From Chloroflexota bacterium (GTDB lineage: Bacteria; Chloroflexota; Dehalococcoidia; Lucifugimonadales; JACPQL01): a stretch of 32,273 nt of DNA. The notes beneath the pieces are model-generated. The model made no database searches. It was not told where the DNA came from and saw only the letters and a list, made by a program, of their open reading frames with translations. Position numbers and translations under genes: made by a program. The DNA is taken from assembly GCA_016190445.1 (NCBI GenBank), contig JACPQL010000035.1:1-32273 (forward strand). The letters are read 5' to 3'. This document shows, piece after piece, positions 7,890-15,684 of this stretch; position 1 is the first letter of the stretch; each line of letters starts with the position of its first letter.

Positions 7890-8486
7890 TTGCTACCGGA
7901 TAACCTGCAAATACGGAAGGTCGCTCTGGCCGTAGGTGGCCTGGTCTTCTCTATCATTGCAATGCTGGTGGTCGGCTACATCATCTGGAGTTGGTGGGCG
8001 CTCCCGCCCAAGGTATTCGGGCTTGGGGCCGCTCCCGACCAGCCCATCGCCTTTCCCCATACGGTGCACGTGCAGCCAGACAAGGCCGGGCTGGACTGCC
8101 AGTTCTGCCACCGAACGGTGGCGGAGGACGCCGTGGCCAGTGTGCCTGCCGTGCAGCAGTGCATGTACTGCCATAAGGTGGTGGAGGGCAGCACTGAGTT
8201 GGCCCAGGCAGAGATAGACAAGCTACAGCAGGTGGCCCAGGCTGGGGAGCCCATCAACTGGAGGCGTGTCCACCGATTGCCGGACCACACGCAGTTTGTC
8301 CACGAGCCTCATGTCCGCTTCTTTACCCAGCAGGGGCTGGGGACGGCGCAGACCTGCGCCACCTGTCACGGCGATGTGGGCGCCATGGTGAAATTGGAGC
8401 AGGTGCGAAGCCTGAAGATGGGAGACTGCGTGGACTGTCACCGGCAGTACAGCGCGCCCACGGACTGTGCCACCTGCCACTACTAG
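7890..8486 (+). CDS. actA: ACIII subunit A, membrane-anchored pentaheme cytochrome c
   Basis: Electron-transfer subunit of Alternative Complex III. The 198-residue protein has one N-terminal membrane helix (about residues 11-34) and five CxxCH heme c sites: C70-H74, C91-H95, C156-H160, C180-H184 and C193-H197. Additional histidines (H57, H60, H128, H133, H138, H141) can supply distal ligands. The start is TTG at 7890; an AAGGTG ribosome-binding site 7 nt upstream fixes it, and the next in-frame ATG would fall inside the membrane helix. It is followed 26 bp later by actB1. The number and spacing of hemes match ActA; class III or NrfH-like cytochromes are the alternative, but the operon context decides. 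Confidence 0.9.
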   Translation: MLPDNLQIRKVALAVGGLVFSIIAMLVVGYIIWSWWALPPKVFGLGAAPDQPIAFPHTVHVQPDKAGLDCQFCHRTVAEDAVASVPAVQQCMYCHKVVEGSTELAQAEIDKLQQVAQAGEPINWRRVHRLPDHTQFVHEPHVRFFTQQGLGTAQTCATCHGDVGAMVKLEQVRSLKMGDCVDCHRQYSAPTDCATCHY

Positions 8487-8512
8487 ATAGACACTGTCGT
8501 TCCGGGAGACGC

Positions 8513-10738
8513 ATGGAAGTAACTCGCCGCAACTTCCTGAAAGCGATGGGCACTGTGACCCTGGGCACGGTGGTGTTCAACGCCTGCCGCTGGCCGGAGG
8601 AGGAGTTGCTGGTCCAGAGCCCCTGGGAGATACCCGAGGACATGGTCAGCGGCGTTGACACCTTCTATGCCACCCAGTGCGGGCAATGCCCCGATGGCGC
8701 CGGTGTGGTGGTGCGGGTCGTAGAGGGGAGGGCCAAGAAGATTGAGGGGAACCCCGACTTCCCCCTGAACCGGGGCAAGCACAGTGCCCGGTGCGAGGCC
8801 GGCCTCCAGGCCCTCTACCACCCTGACCGCATTCAAACGCCTCTGCGTCGTAGTGGCGAGCGGGGCTCAGGCCAGTTTACCCCGATCTCCTGGGACGAGG
8901 CACACCAGGAGCTGGTGAGAGAATTGCGTAGCCGCAACGCCTCCCAGGTGGTGCTGGTGACGCAGCCCTTGCCGGGCCATCTGGGCAAGGTGGTACACGA
9001 TTTCGCCAAAGCCTATGGAGGACAGCACATCCAGTTCGAGCCCCTGGAGCGCACGGTGCTGCGGCGTGCTGTGAAGGAGGTCTTTGGCCAGGACCGTCTC
9101 CCCGATTTCGACATAGGTAAGGCACAGTACGTGCTCTCTTTCGGCGCCGACTTTCTGGGCACGTGGGTCTCGCCTGTTCGGCATTCCATAGGCTACGGGG
9201 AGTTCCGACAGGGCGAGGGGCGGCGCCGTGGTACCCTCGTCCAGGTGGACTCCCACTTCTCCCTGACCACAGCCAATGCCGACGAGTGGGTCTACGTGAG
9301 GCCTGGCACCGAGGGCATTCTGGCCCTCAGCATTGCCCACGTCATTGTCTCTGAGGGGCTGGGCGACCGGGCAGCCGCCGATGCCCTGACCGGCGGCGCC
9401 GGGGCGCAGGCGCTGGACGCCTTCCGGCCCCAGCGGGCCGAGCAGTTGACCGGCGTGCCTGCCGCAAAGGTGCTGGAGATAGCTCGTGCCTTTGCAGCCA
9501 ACCGGCCCAGCCTGGCCCTCGGCGGCGACTCTCCTGCCAGCCACACCAACGGCCTCTTCAACCTCATCGCCATATACTCCCTCAACTACCTGGTGGGCAG
9601 CGTGGGCAAAGAAGGGGGCGTTATCTTCAATCCGGCATCGCCGCTGGCTGTGCCCGACTCTTCATCAACAGCTACCCTCAAGGAGTGGCAGGGCCTGGTG
9701 GAGCGGATGCGCAGGGGTGAAGTGAGCGCGGCGGTGGTGAGGGGTGCCAACCCGGTGCACGGCTTGCCGGCGGCCACAGGCTTTGGGGAGGCCTTCAGGC
9801 AGGTGCCCTACATAGTTGGCTTTGCCACTGTGATGGATGAGACGTCGGCGCTGGCTGATCTGGTGCTGCCCGACACGACCTATCTGGAGGAGTGGGGCTC
9901 GGTGGTGCCCGACCCCGGCCCGGGCCATGAGGTGGTAGGCTTCCAGCAGCCGGTGGTGCGCCCCTTGTACCAGGCCCGCAGCTTCGGCGATGAGCTGTTG
10001 TCGGTCTCCCAGGAGCTGGGGCTGGAGCTGGCCCAGGGGACAATGAGGGAGTTTCTCCTGGAGGGGGCCGGGAAACTCCAGGGGCTACCCCGTGGCTCGG
10101 TGCGCTCCGCGACGGTAGAGGGGTTCTGGAAGGGCGTCTTGCAGCGTGGCGGCTGGTGGGACGTGAACGCCAAGGCCAACGGCGATGCGCCTCGCCCACC
10201 ACGCCTCCCGACCCAGGAGAAGCTACCCTCCTACACCGGCTCGCCGACGGAGTTCCCCTTCAGCCTGACGGTTTTTCGCTCCCTTTCCCTGGCAGAGGGG
10301 CAGAACGCTCACCTGCCCTGGCTCCAGGCACTGCCGGACCCGCTGACCACGGTGGTCTGGCGGACCTGGGTGGAGGTGAACACCAGGACCGCCGCCCAGA
10401 TGGGGCTCAAGCTGGGCGACATGGTGGAGGTGGTATCGCCCCAGGGGAGGATCATGGTGCCCGTGTACCCGCATCCTGCGGTCCATCCGGATGCGGTGGC
10501 CATACCATTGGGCCAGGGCCACACCGCCTACGGACGGTACGCCCAGGACCGTGGGGCGAATGTGCTCTCCATCCTGGCGCCAGCGGTGGAGGGGGAGACG
10601 GGTGCCCTGGCGTGGGGTGCCACCAGGGTGCGCCTGGTGAAGACGGGGGAGAGCATAGACCTGGCCAAGTTCGAAGGGATGGTGCCTGCTTTCCCTGTCA
10701 GCGAGGAGGAGGCAGTCATCCAGATTACAACGTTGTAA
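8513..10738 (+). CDS. actB1: ACIII subunit B1, molybdopterin-oxidoreductase-like protein
   Basis: A 741-residue protein with the fold-type sequence of complex iron-sulfur molybdoenzymes, from which ACIII ActB derives. It opens with a Tat motif (TRRNFLK, residues 4-10) and a short hydrophobic run, so the folded protein is exported. In the N-terminal Fe-S region only C56, C59 and C94 remain of the usual four cysteines: the third is lost after CGQCP. This agrees with ActB1 lacking both the cluster and molybdenum cofactor. Internal landmarks include a DSHFSLTTANADEWVYVRPGTEG segment and a C-terminal MopB-like domain with an HTAYGRYAQDRGAN segment. In most ACIII operons this domain is fused to the ferredoxin domain; here it stops first. 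Confidence 0.88.
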   Translation: MEVTRRNFLKAMGTVTLGTVVFNACRWPEEELLVQSPWEIPEDMVSGVDTFYATQCGQCPDGAGVVVRVVEGRAKKIEGNPDFPLNRGKHSARCEAGLQALYHPDRIQTPLRRSGERGSGQFTPISWDEAHQELVRELRSRNASQVVLVTQPLPGHLGKVVHDFAKAYGGQHIQFEPLERTVLRRAVKEVFGQDRLPDFDIGKAQYVLSFGADFLGTWVSPVRHSIGYGEFRQGEGRRRGTLVQVDSHFSLTTANADEWVYVRPGTEGILALSIAHVIVSEGLGDRAAADALTGGAGAQALDAFRPQRAEQLTGVPAAKVLEIARAFAANRPSLALGGDSPASHTNGLFNLIAIYSLNYLVGSVGKEGGVIFNPASPLAVPDSSSTATLKEWQGLVERMRRGEVSAAVVRGANPVHGLPAATGFGEAFRQVPYIVGFATVMDETSALADLVLPDTTYLEEWGSVVPDPGPGHEVVGFQQPVVRPLYQARSFGDELLSVSQELGLELAQGTMREFLLEGAGKLQGLPRGSVRSATVEGFWKGVLQRGGWWDVNAKANGDAPRPPRLPTQEKLPSYTGSPTEFPFSLTVFRSLSLAEGQNAHLPWLQALPDPLTTVVWRTWVEVNTRTAAQMGLKLGDMVEVVSPQGRIMVPVYPHPAVHPDAVAIPLGQGHTAYGRYAQDRGANVLSILAPAVEGETGALAWGATRVRLVKTGESIDLAKFEGMVPAFPVSEEEAVIQITTL

Positions 10739-10780
10739 TGAGCCAAGCGTAGAGCAAGGGCCGACTATGGGAGGGCTCTG

Positions 10781-11497
10781 ATGACGACGGAGCGCCCCAG
10801 GCACAAGTGGGGCATGGTGGTGGACATAGACAGGTGCACCGGCTGCGAGGCCTGCGTGGTGGCCTGCGAGTCGGAGAACAACGAGCCCATCAGCGAGGAG
10901 GGCCACTTCCTCCAGCGCCGCGCCATGGAGTGGATCCATGTCCAGCGGTACTGGGAAGGGGAGTTCCCCGAGGTCAAGGCACGTTTCATACCGGTGCTCT
11001 GCCAGCACTGCGAGAACGCGCCCTGCGAGCCGGTGTGCCCGGTGTACGCCACCTACCACAATAATGAGGGGCTGAACGTTCAGGTGTACAACCGCTGCGT
11101 GGGCACGCGGTACTGCGCCAACAACTGCCCCTACCAGGTGCGCTTCTTCAACCACTGGGAGCCGGTGTGGCCGGAGAGCCTGCGCAACCAGTTGAACTCC
11201 GATGTCACCGTGCGCAGCAGGGGCATCATGGAGAAGTGCACCTTCTGCGTGCAGCGCATCCGCCGGGCGGAGCGCCAGGCGGCCCAGGATGGCCGAGAAC
11301 TGAAGGACATGGAGTTCCAGCCAGCCTGTGCCCAGGCTTGCCCCACCAGCGCTCTGGTCTTCGGCGATCTGAACAATCAGGACAGCAAGGTGTCGAGGAT
11401 GGCCAAGGACCAGCGTCATTACAAGCTCCTCGAGGAGCTTGGGACTGGCCCCAATGTGATCTACCTGAAGAAGGTGGACGTGAATGCACACGCCTAG
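10781..11497 (+). CDS. actB2: ACIII subunit B2, four-cluster ferredoxin-type protein
   Basis: A 238-residue iron-sulfur protein that in the usual ACIII forms the second half of ActB. Cysteine groups are C19/C22/C25/C29, C74/C77/C82/C86, C106/C112/C116 and C153/C156/C183/C187. The third group has Thr at 109 (CVGTRYC) where a ligand cysteine would be, consistent with three [4Fe-4S] clusters and one [3Fe-4S] as known for ACIII. It is in the same reading frame as actB1, 42 bp downstream, separated by adjacent TAA and TGA stops, and has its own GGGAGG ribosome-binding site. It passes electrons between the quinol site in the NrfD subunit and the heme subunits. Confidence 0.9.
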   Translation: MTTERPRHKWGMVVDIDRCTGCEACVVACESENNEPISEEGHFLQRRAMEWIHVQRYWEGEFPEVKARFIPVLCQHCENAPCEPVCPVYATYHNNEGLNVQVYNRCVGTRYCANNCPYQVRFFNHWEPVWPESLRNQLNSDVTVRSRGIMEKCTFCVQRIRRAERQAAQDGRELKDMEFQPACAQACPTSALVFGDLNNQDSKVSRMAKDQRHYKLLEELGTGPNVIYLKKVDVNAHA

Positions 11498-12860
11498 CGG
11501 CAACTCCCATCAAGGGACGGTGCCGTCCACACCTCAAGAGGTGGTGCGGCATGGCCTGGAGCGGATGACCTCCGCCGGGCCCCTCTTCCGTGGCACGGTC
11601 ATCGTTCTGGGGGCGTTATTCGCTTTGGGGATTGTGGGCTTCATCATTCGGGCTAGCCAGGGTTTCGACGACCGTCTGCCCTGGGGCTACTACGCCGCCG
11701 TGTTCGGCTACTTTCTCACCACGGCGCAGTCCGCTCCCATGGTGGCCATCGCCTTGCGCGCGGTCAAGGCCGGCTGGCGCCGACCCGTGGCGCGTGTCGC
11801 TGAGATGTGGACCGTGGTGGGCGTTCTGAACCTGCTCTGGTTCCTGCCCATCATGGCCCTGGTCCCGACCATTGAGGGGCGCAGGAGCCTTTGGGTGACC
11901 AGGCCCATCGGAGCGCCCCACGCCTGGGACCTGCTGGTGGTCCTTTTTCTGGCGGTATGCGGGCTGGGGCTGCTCTATACATCGGCGCTGCCTGACCTGG
12001 CGGCGGTGCGAGAGAAAGGGTCGGGTTTCCGGCAGCGGTTCGCCCGCACCCTCTCTTCATTCTGGCGCGGCACTCGCTTGCAGTGGAATGTCCTCTACGG
12101 CGGGATCGCCCTCCTCGGCACCTTTTATGCCATGTTGCTGGTGTTCGGACATGCCCTCCTGAGCACGGACGTGGCCATGAGCATGGTGCCCGGGTGGAAG
12201 GACGCCATATTTCCTGCCTTTCATGCCCTGAGCGGGCTCCAGTCGGCGGTGGCCGTGGTCATCGTGACCCTCTTCGTGCTCCGCACCTGGGGCGGCTACA
12301 AGGAACAGATACACGTGGACCAGTTCTGGGGGCTGTCTAAGCTCCTCCTGGCCTTTTCTCTTCTCTGGTTCTATTTCTGGTTTTCCGGTTTCATCACTTT
12401 CTGGTATGGCCGCGCACCCACGGAGCAGGTCCTGCTCAGGTACCTCTACTTCGAGTCGTACCGTCTGCCATTTCTTATGGCCTTTTTCCTGAACTTCGTG
12501 GCGCCCATCTTCCTGGTATTGCTGTGGAACCCCTTCCGCAAGAGCATTCTGGGGCCCACCCTGGCTGCGGCGTTCATCCTGGTGGGCACGCTGTTCGACC
12601 GTATCCGCATCTACGTCGCCGCGTTCTCGGCGGGAGACCCCTTCGCCGATGCCCTGGAGCACGTGCCGGCAGCCCACCTGCCGGGGGTGCCTGACATCCT
12701 GATCGTCGTCGGCGGGTTGGCCGGGGCGGTCCTGATGTACATGCTGGCCGTCAGGCTCATACCGGTGATGGCGTGGTGGGAGCTGAAGGAGGGGCTGCTG
12801 CTGCGGCGCGTGCGCCCCTTCCTTCGCAGGCACATGACGGTGGTGGCCAAGCCCGACTGA
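11484..12860 (+). CDS. actF: NrfD-family membrane subunit, ActF-like
   Basis: A 458-residue polytopic protein with about ten hydrophobic segments in the NrfD/PsrC pattern. Motifs include LPWGYYAAVFGYFLTTAQS near residues 53-72, a GWRRPVARVAEMWT loop, and HVDQFWGLSKLLLAFSLLWFYFWFSGF near 276-302. It is the less canonical of the two NrfD proteins, so ActF rather than ActC is preferred. Its ATG lies inside the last codons of actB2 (14-nt overlap) with AAGGTGG upstream, so the two are translationally coupled. In described ACIII operons actF usually comes after actE; here it precedes actC. It may form the second membrane half of the complex, next to the quinol pocket or a proton path. Confidence 0.8.
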   Translation: MHTPSGNSHQGTVPSTPQEVVRHGLERMTSAGPLFRGTVIVLGALFALGIVGFIIRASQGFDDRLPWGYYAAVFGYFLTTAQSAPMVAIALRAVKAGWRRPVARVAEMWTVVGVLNLLWFLPIMALVPTIEGRRSLWVTRPIGAPHAWDLLVVLFLAVCGLGLLYTSALPDLAAVREKGSGFRQRFARTLSSFWRGTRLQWNVLYGGIALLGTFYAMLLVFGHALLSTDVAMSMVPGWKDAIFPAFHALSGLQSAVAVVIVTLFVLRTWGGYKEQIHVDQFWGLSKLLLAFSLLWFYFWFSGFITFWYGRAPTEQVLLRYLYFESYRLPFLMAFFLNFVAPIFLVLLWNPFRKSILGPTLAAAFILVGTLFDRIRIYVAAFSAGDPFADALEHVPAAHLPGVPDILIVVGGLAGAVLMYMLAVRLIPVMAWWELKEGLLLRRVRPFLRRHMTVVAKPD

Positions 12861-12881
12861 GGACGAAGGAGCTATATACCC

Positions 12882-14258
12882 ATGCAGGAACGGGTAGAGC
12901 TAAGTCACAGGCAGATCAACCAGGAACTTCTGGCGGCCAACTTGAAGGGCCCGCGCTGGTGGTGGCTGCTGGTGCCGGCGCTGGTGCTGGTGGTGATGGG
13001 TGCCGCCTCCGCCGCAGGCTACATGTACAACCGTGGCCTGGGCGTCACCGGCCTGAACCGCCCCATCTTCTGGGGGATATTTATCGTCAACTTTGTCTTC
13101 TGGATCGGGATAAGCCATGCTGGTGTGATGCTCTCCGCTATCCTGCGGCTCTCCCACGCCGAGTGGCGCCGCCCCGCCACCCGGGCGGCGGAACTCCTTA
13201 CCGTCTTCTCCCTCATGACGGCGGCCATGTTCCCCGGGATAATCCACCCCGGACGCCCATGGCGCATCTACTGGACGTTTCCCTTCGACTTCTCCAGGGG
13301 CATCTGGCCGGATGTGCGCTCGGCGCTGATCTGGGACCCCAGCGCCATCTTCACCTATTTGACGGGGAGCACCCTCTTCGTGATCATCGCCCTGATACCG
13401 GACATGGCGGTGCTGCGCGACCGGACCACGGGTGTGAAGCACGTTATCTACCGTTTCCTCTCCCTGGGGTGGCGGGGCACGCCCCGACAGTGGAAGCTCC
13501 AGATTGTGGCGGGGATCCTGCTGTCCGCCTTGCTCCTGCCCGTCTTTGTGTCGGTGCACAGCATCGTGTCCTGGGACTTCGGCATGGCCGTGTCGGTGGA
13601 GGGGTGGCACGCCACCATCTTTGCTCCCTATTTCGTCATCGGTGCCGTCCTCTCTGGAGTGGCCGCCGTTGTGACCATGATGGCCCTTATGCGCTGGGCC
13701 TTCCACTGGGAGCACTACATTCGTCCTGAGCACTTCGACGCCCTGGGCCGTCTCCTCATCGCCATCGCGCTGGGATGGTTCTTCTTCTTCTCCCTGGAGT
13801 TCATGTTCGGGCTGTACAGCCTCGAGGGGCCGGAGGTATCGCTGCGACAGATGCAGATGTTCCAGATGCCATGGGGCGCCCTATTCATCACGTTCATCAC
13901 CACCGCCTTCTTCATCCCCATCACCCTTTGGCAGTTCAAGCGGGTGCGTCGCAACATACTTCTAATGTTCCTCATATCCATACTCGTGAATATCGGCATG
14001 TGGCTGGAGCGTTTCCTCATCGTTGTGCCCGGCCTCATGCGCAAGCAGCCACTTACCTTTGTGTGGGGTGGCTACACACCCAGTCCCGTTGAGATCACTT
14101 TGGTGGTGGCCTCCTTCATCTTTGTGGCCTTGATGGTCCTGCTCTTCGCCAAGGTCTTTCCCTTGATCCCCCTGTTCGATATCAAGGAGGGGCAGGTGCT
14201 GAAGGACGAGGTCCAGGTGGGGCGGGTCCGGGTCCCCGCAGTGATGCGCGAGGAGTAG
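12882..14258 (+). CDS. actC: ACIII quinol-oxidising subunit ActC (NrfD family)
   Basis: A 458-residue, roughly ten-helix NrfD protein carrying ActC-type stretches: GLNRPIFWGIFIVNFVFW near residues 49-66, ISHAGVMLSAILRL, WRRPATRAAELLT, and the FPGIIHPGRPWRIYW segment near 116-130. A later HYIRPEHFDALGRLLIA segment also matches. ActC binds menaquinol on the periplasmic side and contacts the ferredoxin subunit. It begins 22 bp after the ActF-like gene and ends 35 bp before actD. It equals the other NrfD protein in length, but the two sequences differ, so this is not a recent duplication. Confidence 0.88.
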   Translation: MQERVELSHRQINQELLAANLKGPRWWWLLVPALVLVVMGAASAAGYMYNRGLGVTGLNRPIFWGIFIVNFVFWIGISHAGVMLSAILRLSHAEWRRPATRAAELLTVFSLMTAAMFPGIIHPGRPWRIYWTFPFDFSRGIWPDVRSALIWDPSAIFTYLTGSTLFVIIALIPDMAVLRDRTTGVKHVIYRFLSLGWRGTPRQWKLQIVAGILLSALLLPVFVSVHSIVSWDFGMAVSVEGWHATIFAPYFVIGAVLSGVAAVVTMMALMRWAFHWEHYIRPEHFDALGRLLIAIALGWFFFFSLEFMFGLYSLEGPEVSLRQMQMFQMPWGALFITFITTAFFIPITLWQFKRVRRNILLMFLISILVNIGMWLERFLIVVPGLMRKQPLTFVWGGYTPSPVEITLVVASFIFVALMVLLFAKVFPLIPLFDIKEGQVLKDEVQVGRVRVPAVMREE

Positions 14259-14292
14259 AGGGGAAAACCCTGCGAGCGAGAGGAATAGCGCG

Positions 14293-14799
14293 ATGGCAAA
14301 GCGGAGCGTACTGGGGCTGTTCAAGGATGCGGATTCGGCGGCCAACGGGGTGGACGCCCTCAAAGGCCTGGGCATCTCTCCCATGGACTACGACATCCTC
14401 ACGGGGATGCCCTACCCCGACGGCGCCTTTGGGGAGCCTCATACCCAACACAAGCTGTTTGTCTTCCCACTGGTGGGGGCGATCTGTGGCCTGGCGGTGG
14501 CGATTCTGGTCACTGCGGGGACCCAGCTTTCGTATCCCATGGTGACGGGGGGCAAGCCCATCCTCTCTGTTCCTGCCATGGCTATCATCAGCTACGAGGC
14601 CACTCTCCTGGGCGCCATTCTATTCACTGTACTGGGCATCATATTTGAGTCGCGCCTCCCACGCATGCAACTGGGCCTGTATGACCCGAGGATCACGGAG
14701 GGCTACATTGGCCTGGCGGTCTCCTGCGACGAGAGGCTTCTCGGCACAACGGAAGAGGCCCTGAAGGGGGCTGGTGCCGAAGAGGTGAAACACAACTGA
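14293..14799 (+). CDS. actD: ACIII subunit D (DUF3341)
   Basis: A 168-residue member of the DUF3341 family, which is specific to ACIII and related quinol complexes. The N-terminal cytoplasmic domain starts with a VLGLFKDADSAANGVDALK segment and contains the conserved YDILTGMPYPDG stretch at about 33-44. Two membrane helices follow at about 56-77 and 92-118, and then the typical RLPRMQLGLYDPRITEGYIGLAV tail. Its stop overlaps the actE start by one base. Role: structural, linking ActC and ActF in the membrane. Confidence 0.92.
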   Translation: MAKRSVLGLFKDADSAANGVDALKGLGISPMDYDILTGMPYPDGAFGEPHTQHKLFVFPLVGAICGLAVAILVTAGTQLSYPMVTGGKPILSVPAMAIISYEATLLGAILFTVLGIIFESRLPRMQLGLYDPRITEGYIGLAVSCDERLLGTTEEALKGAGAEEVKHN

Positions 14800-15677
14800 T
14801 GAGAATGGACTCGCCTGGAGTGTCCTCAAAGGGTCGAGGGGCGATCTCCTGTGGGGGCCGGCTGCTCCTCTGGGCCATGCTGGCTGCCGGCATCCTGCTG
14901 GTGGCGGGCTGTACCACCCTGGCGGGCGGAACAAGTAGGACGGGTGGCACCTATCCTTTTGATATCTTCCCCGAGATGCACTACCAGCAGTCCTTCAAGG
15001 CCCAGGAGCCGCCGCGACTGCTCCCGCCCGTGGGCTCCGTGCCCCAGTCTGTGCGGACGGCGCGGAAGACGGGCCAGGAGCTGTACACTATAAACTGCGC
15101 TGCGTGTCATGGCAGCCAGCTCCGAGGCGATGGGCCCGCTCTTCAGGTCATGCGCCAGACCTATGGCTATGCCCCGCTCATGGACCCCGACCTGACGGCG
15201 GCGGTGGTGCGGCAGTTGACTGACCAGGGGGTGCTAGCGATTGTGATGGGCGGGGTGAACGTGATGCCCGCCTTCCGCAACCTTCTGACGGAGGAGGAGG
15301 CCCAGCGGACCGTGGACTATGTGCGCCAGGTCGCGGCGGGGACACCGCCCTCCTCCCAGCCGCTGCCTGCCCCCTCGGATGGCGCAGTCGGGACGGTGGA
15401 GAGGGGCCGTCAGGTCTTTACCATCAACTGCGCGGCGTGCCACGCCATAGAGGGGCTCTCCACCGCCACGGTGGGGCCAGACCTGACCCATATCGGGACG
15501 GTGGCCGCCACCCGAAGGCCGGGCATGACGGCGGAGCAGTACATACGCCAGTCTATCCTGGAGCCGGGCGCCTTTGTCGTAGAGGGATTCCTCAACATAA
15601 TGATCCCCACTTTTGGCCAGATACTCAGCACGGGGGACCAGGATGCGGTGGTGGCCTTCATGCTGGGCCGGAAGTAG
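14799..15677 (+). CDS. actE: ACIII subunit E, diheme cytochrome c lipoprotein
   Basis: A 292-residue exported protein with a signal peptide ending in a lipobox (LVAGC, C38), so probably lipid-anchored. The ActE hallmark MHYQQSFKAQEPPRLLPPVG lies at residues 60-79. Two cytochrome c domains follow: CAACH at 100-104 with M156 as likely axial ligand (NVMPAF), and CAACH at 211-215 with M268 (IMIPTFG) as likely ligand, joined by a Pro/Ser-rich linker (about 181-197). Described ActE proteins usually carry one heme, so the second domain is an addition and could hand electrons directly to an oxidase or soluble acceptor. Its end is 8 bp from the end of the convergent ygfZ. Confidence 0.88.
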   Translation: MRMDSPGVSSKGRGAISCGGRLLLWAMLAAGILLVAGCTTLAGGTSRTGGTYPFDIFPEMHYQQSFKAQEPPRLLPPVGSVPQSVRTARKTGQELYTINCAACHGSQLRGDGPALQVMRQTYGYAPLMDPDLTAAVVRQLTDQGVLAIVMGGVNVMPAFRNLLTEEEAQRTVDYVRQVAAGTPPSSQPLPAPSDGAVGTVERGRQVFTINCAACHAIEGLSTATVGPDLTHIGTVAATRRPGMTAEQYIRQSILEPGAFVVEGFLNIMIPTFGQILSTGDQDAVVAFMLGRK

Positions 15678-15684
15678 GGGACGC

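Noticed and set aside
10736-10780. Sequencing error splitting ActB
   Set aside because: Two adjacent stop codons plus a good ribosome-binding site and ATG make a single-base error unlikely, though reads should confirm it.
10223-11503. 426-residue minus-strand frame opposite actB1 and actB2
   Set aside because: It is an antisense shadow in high-GC DNA: the plus strand encodes unmistakable cysteine clusters, and the minus frame has His/Leu/Val-rich composition without domains.
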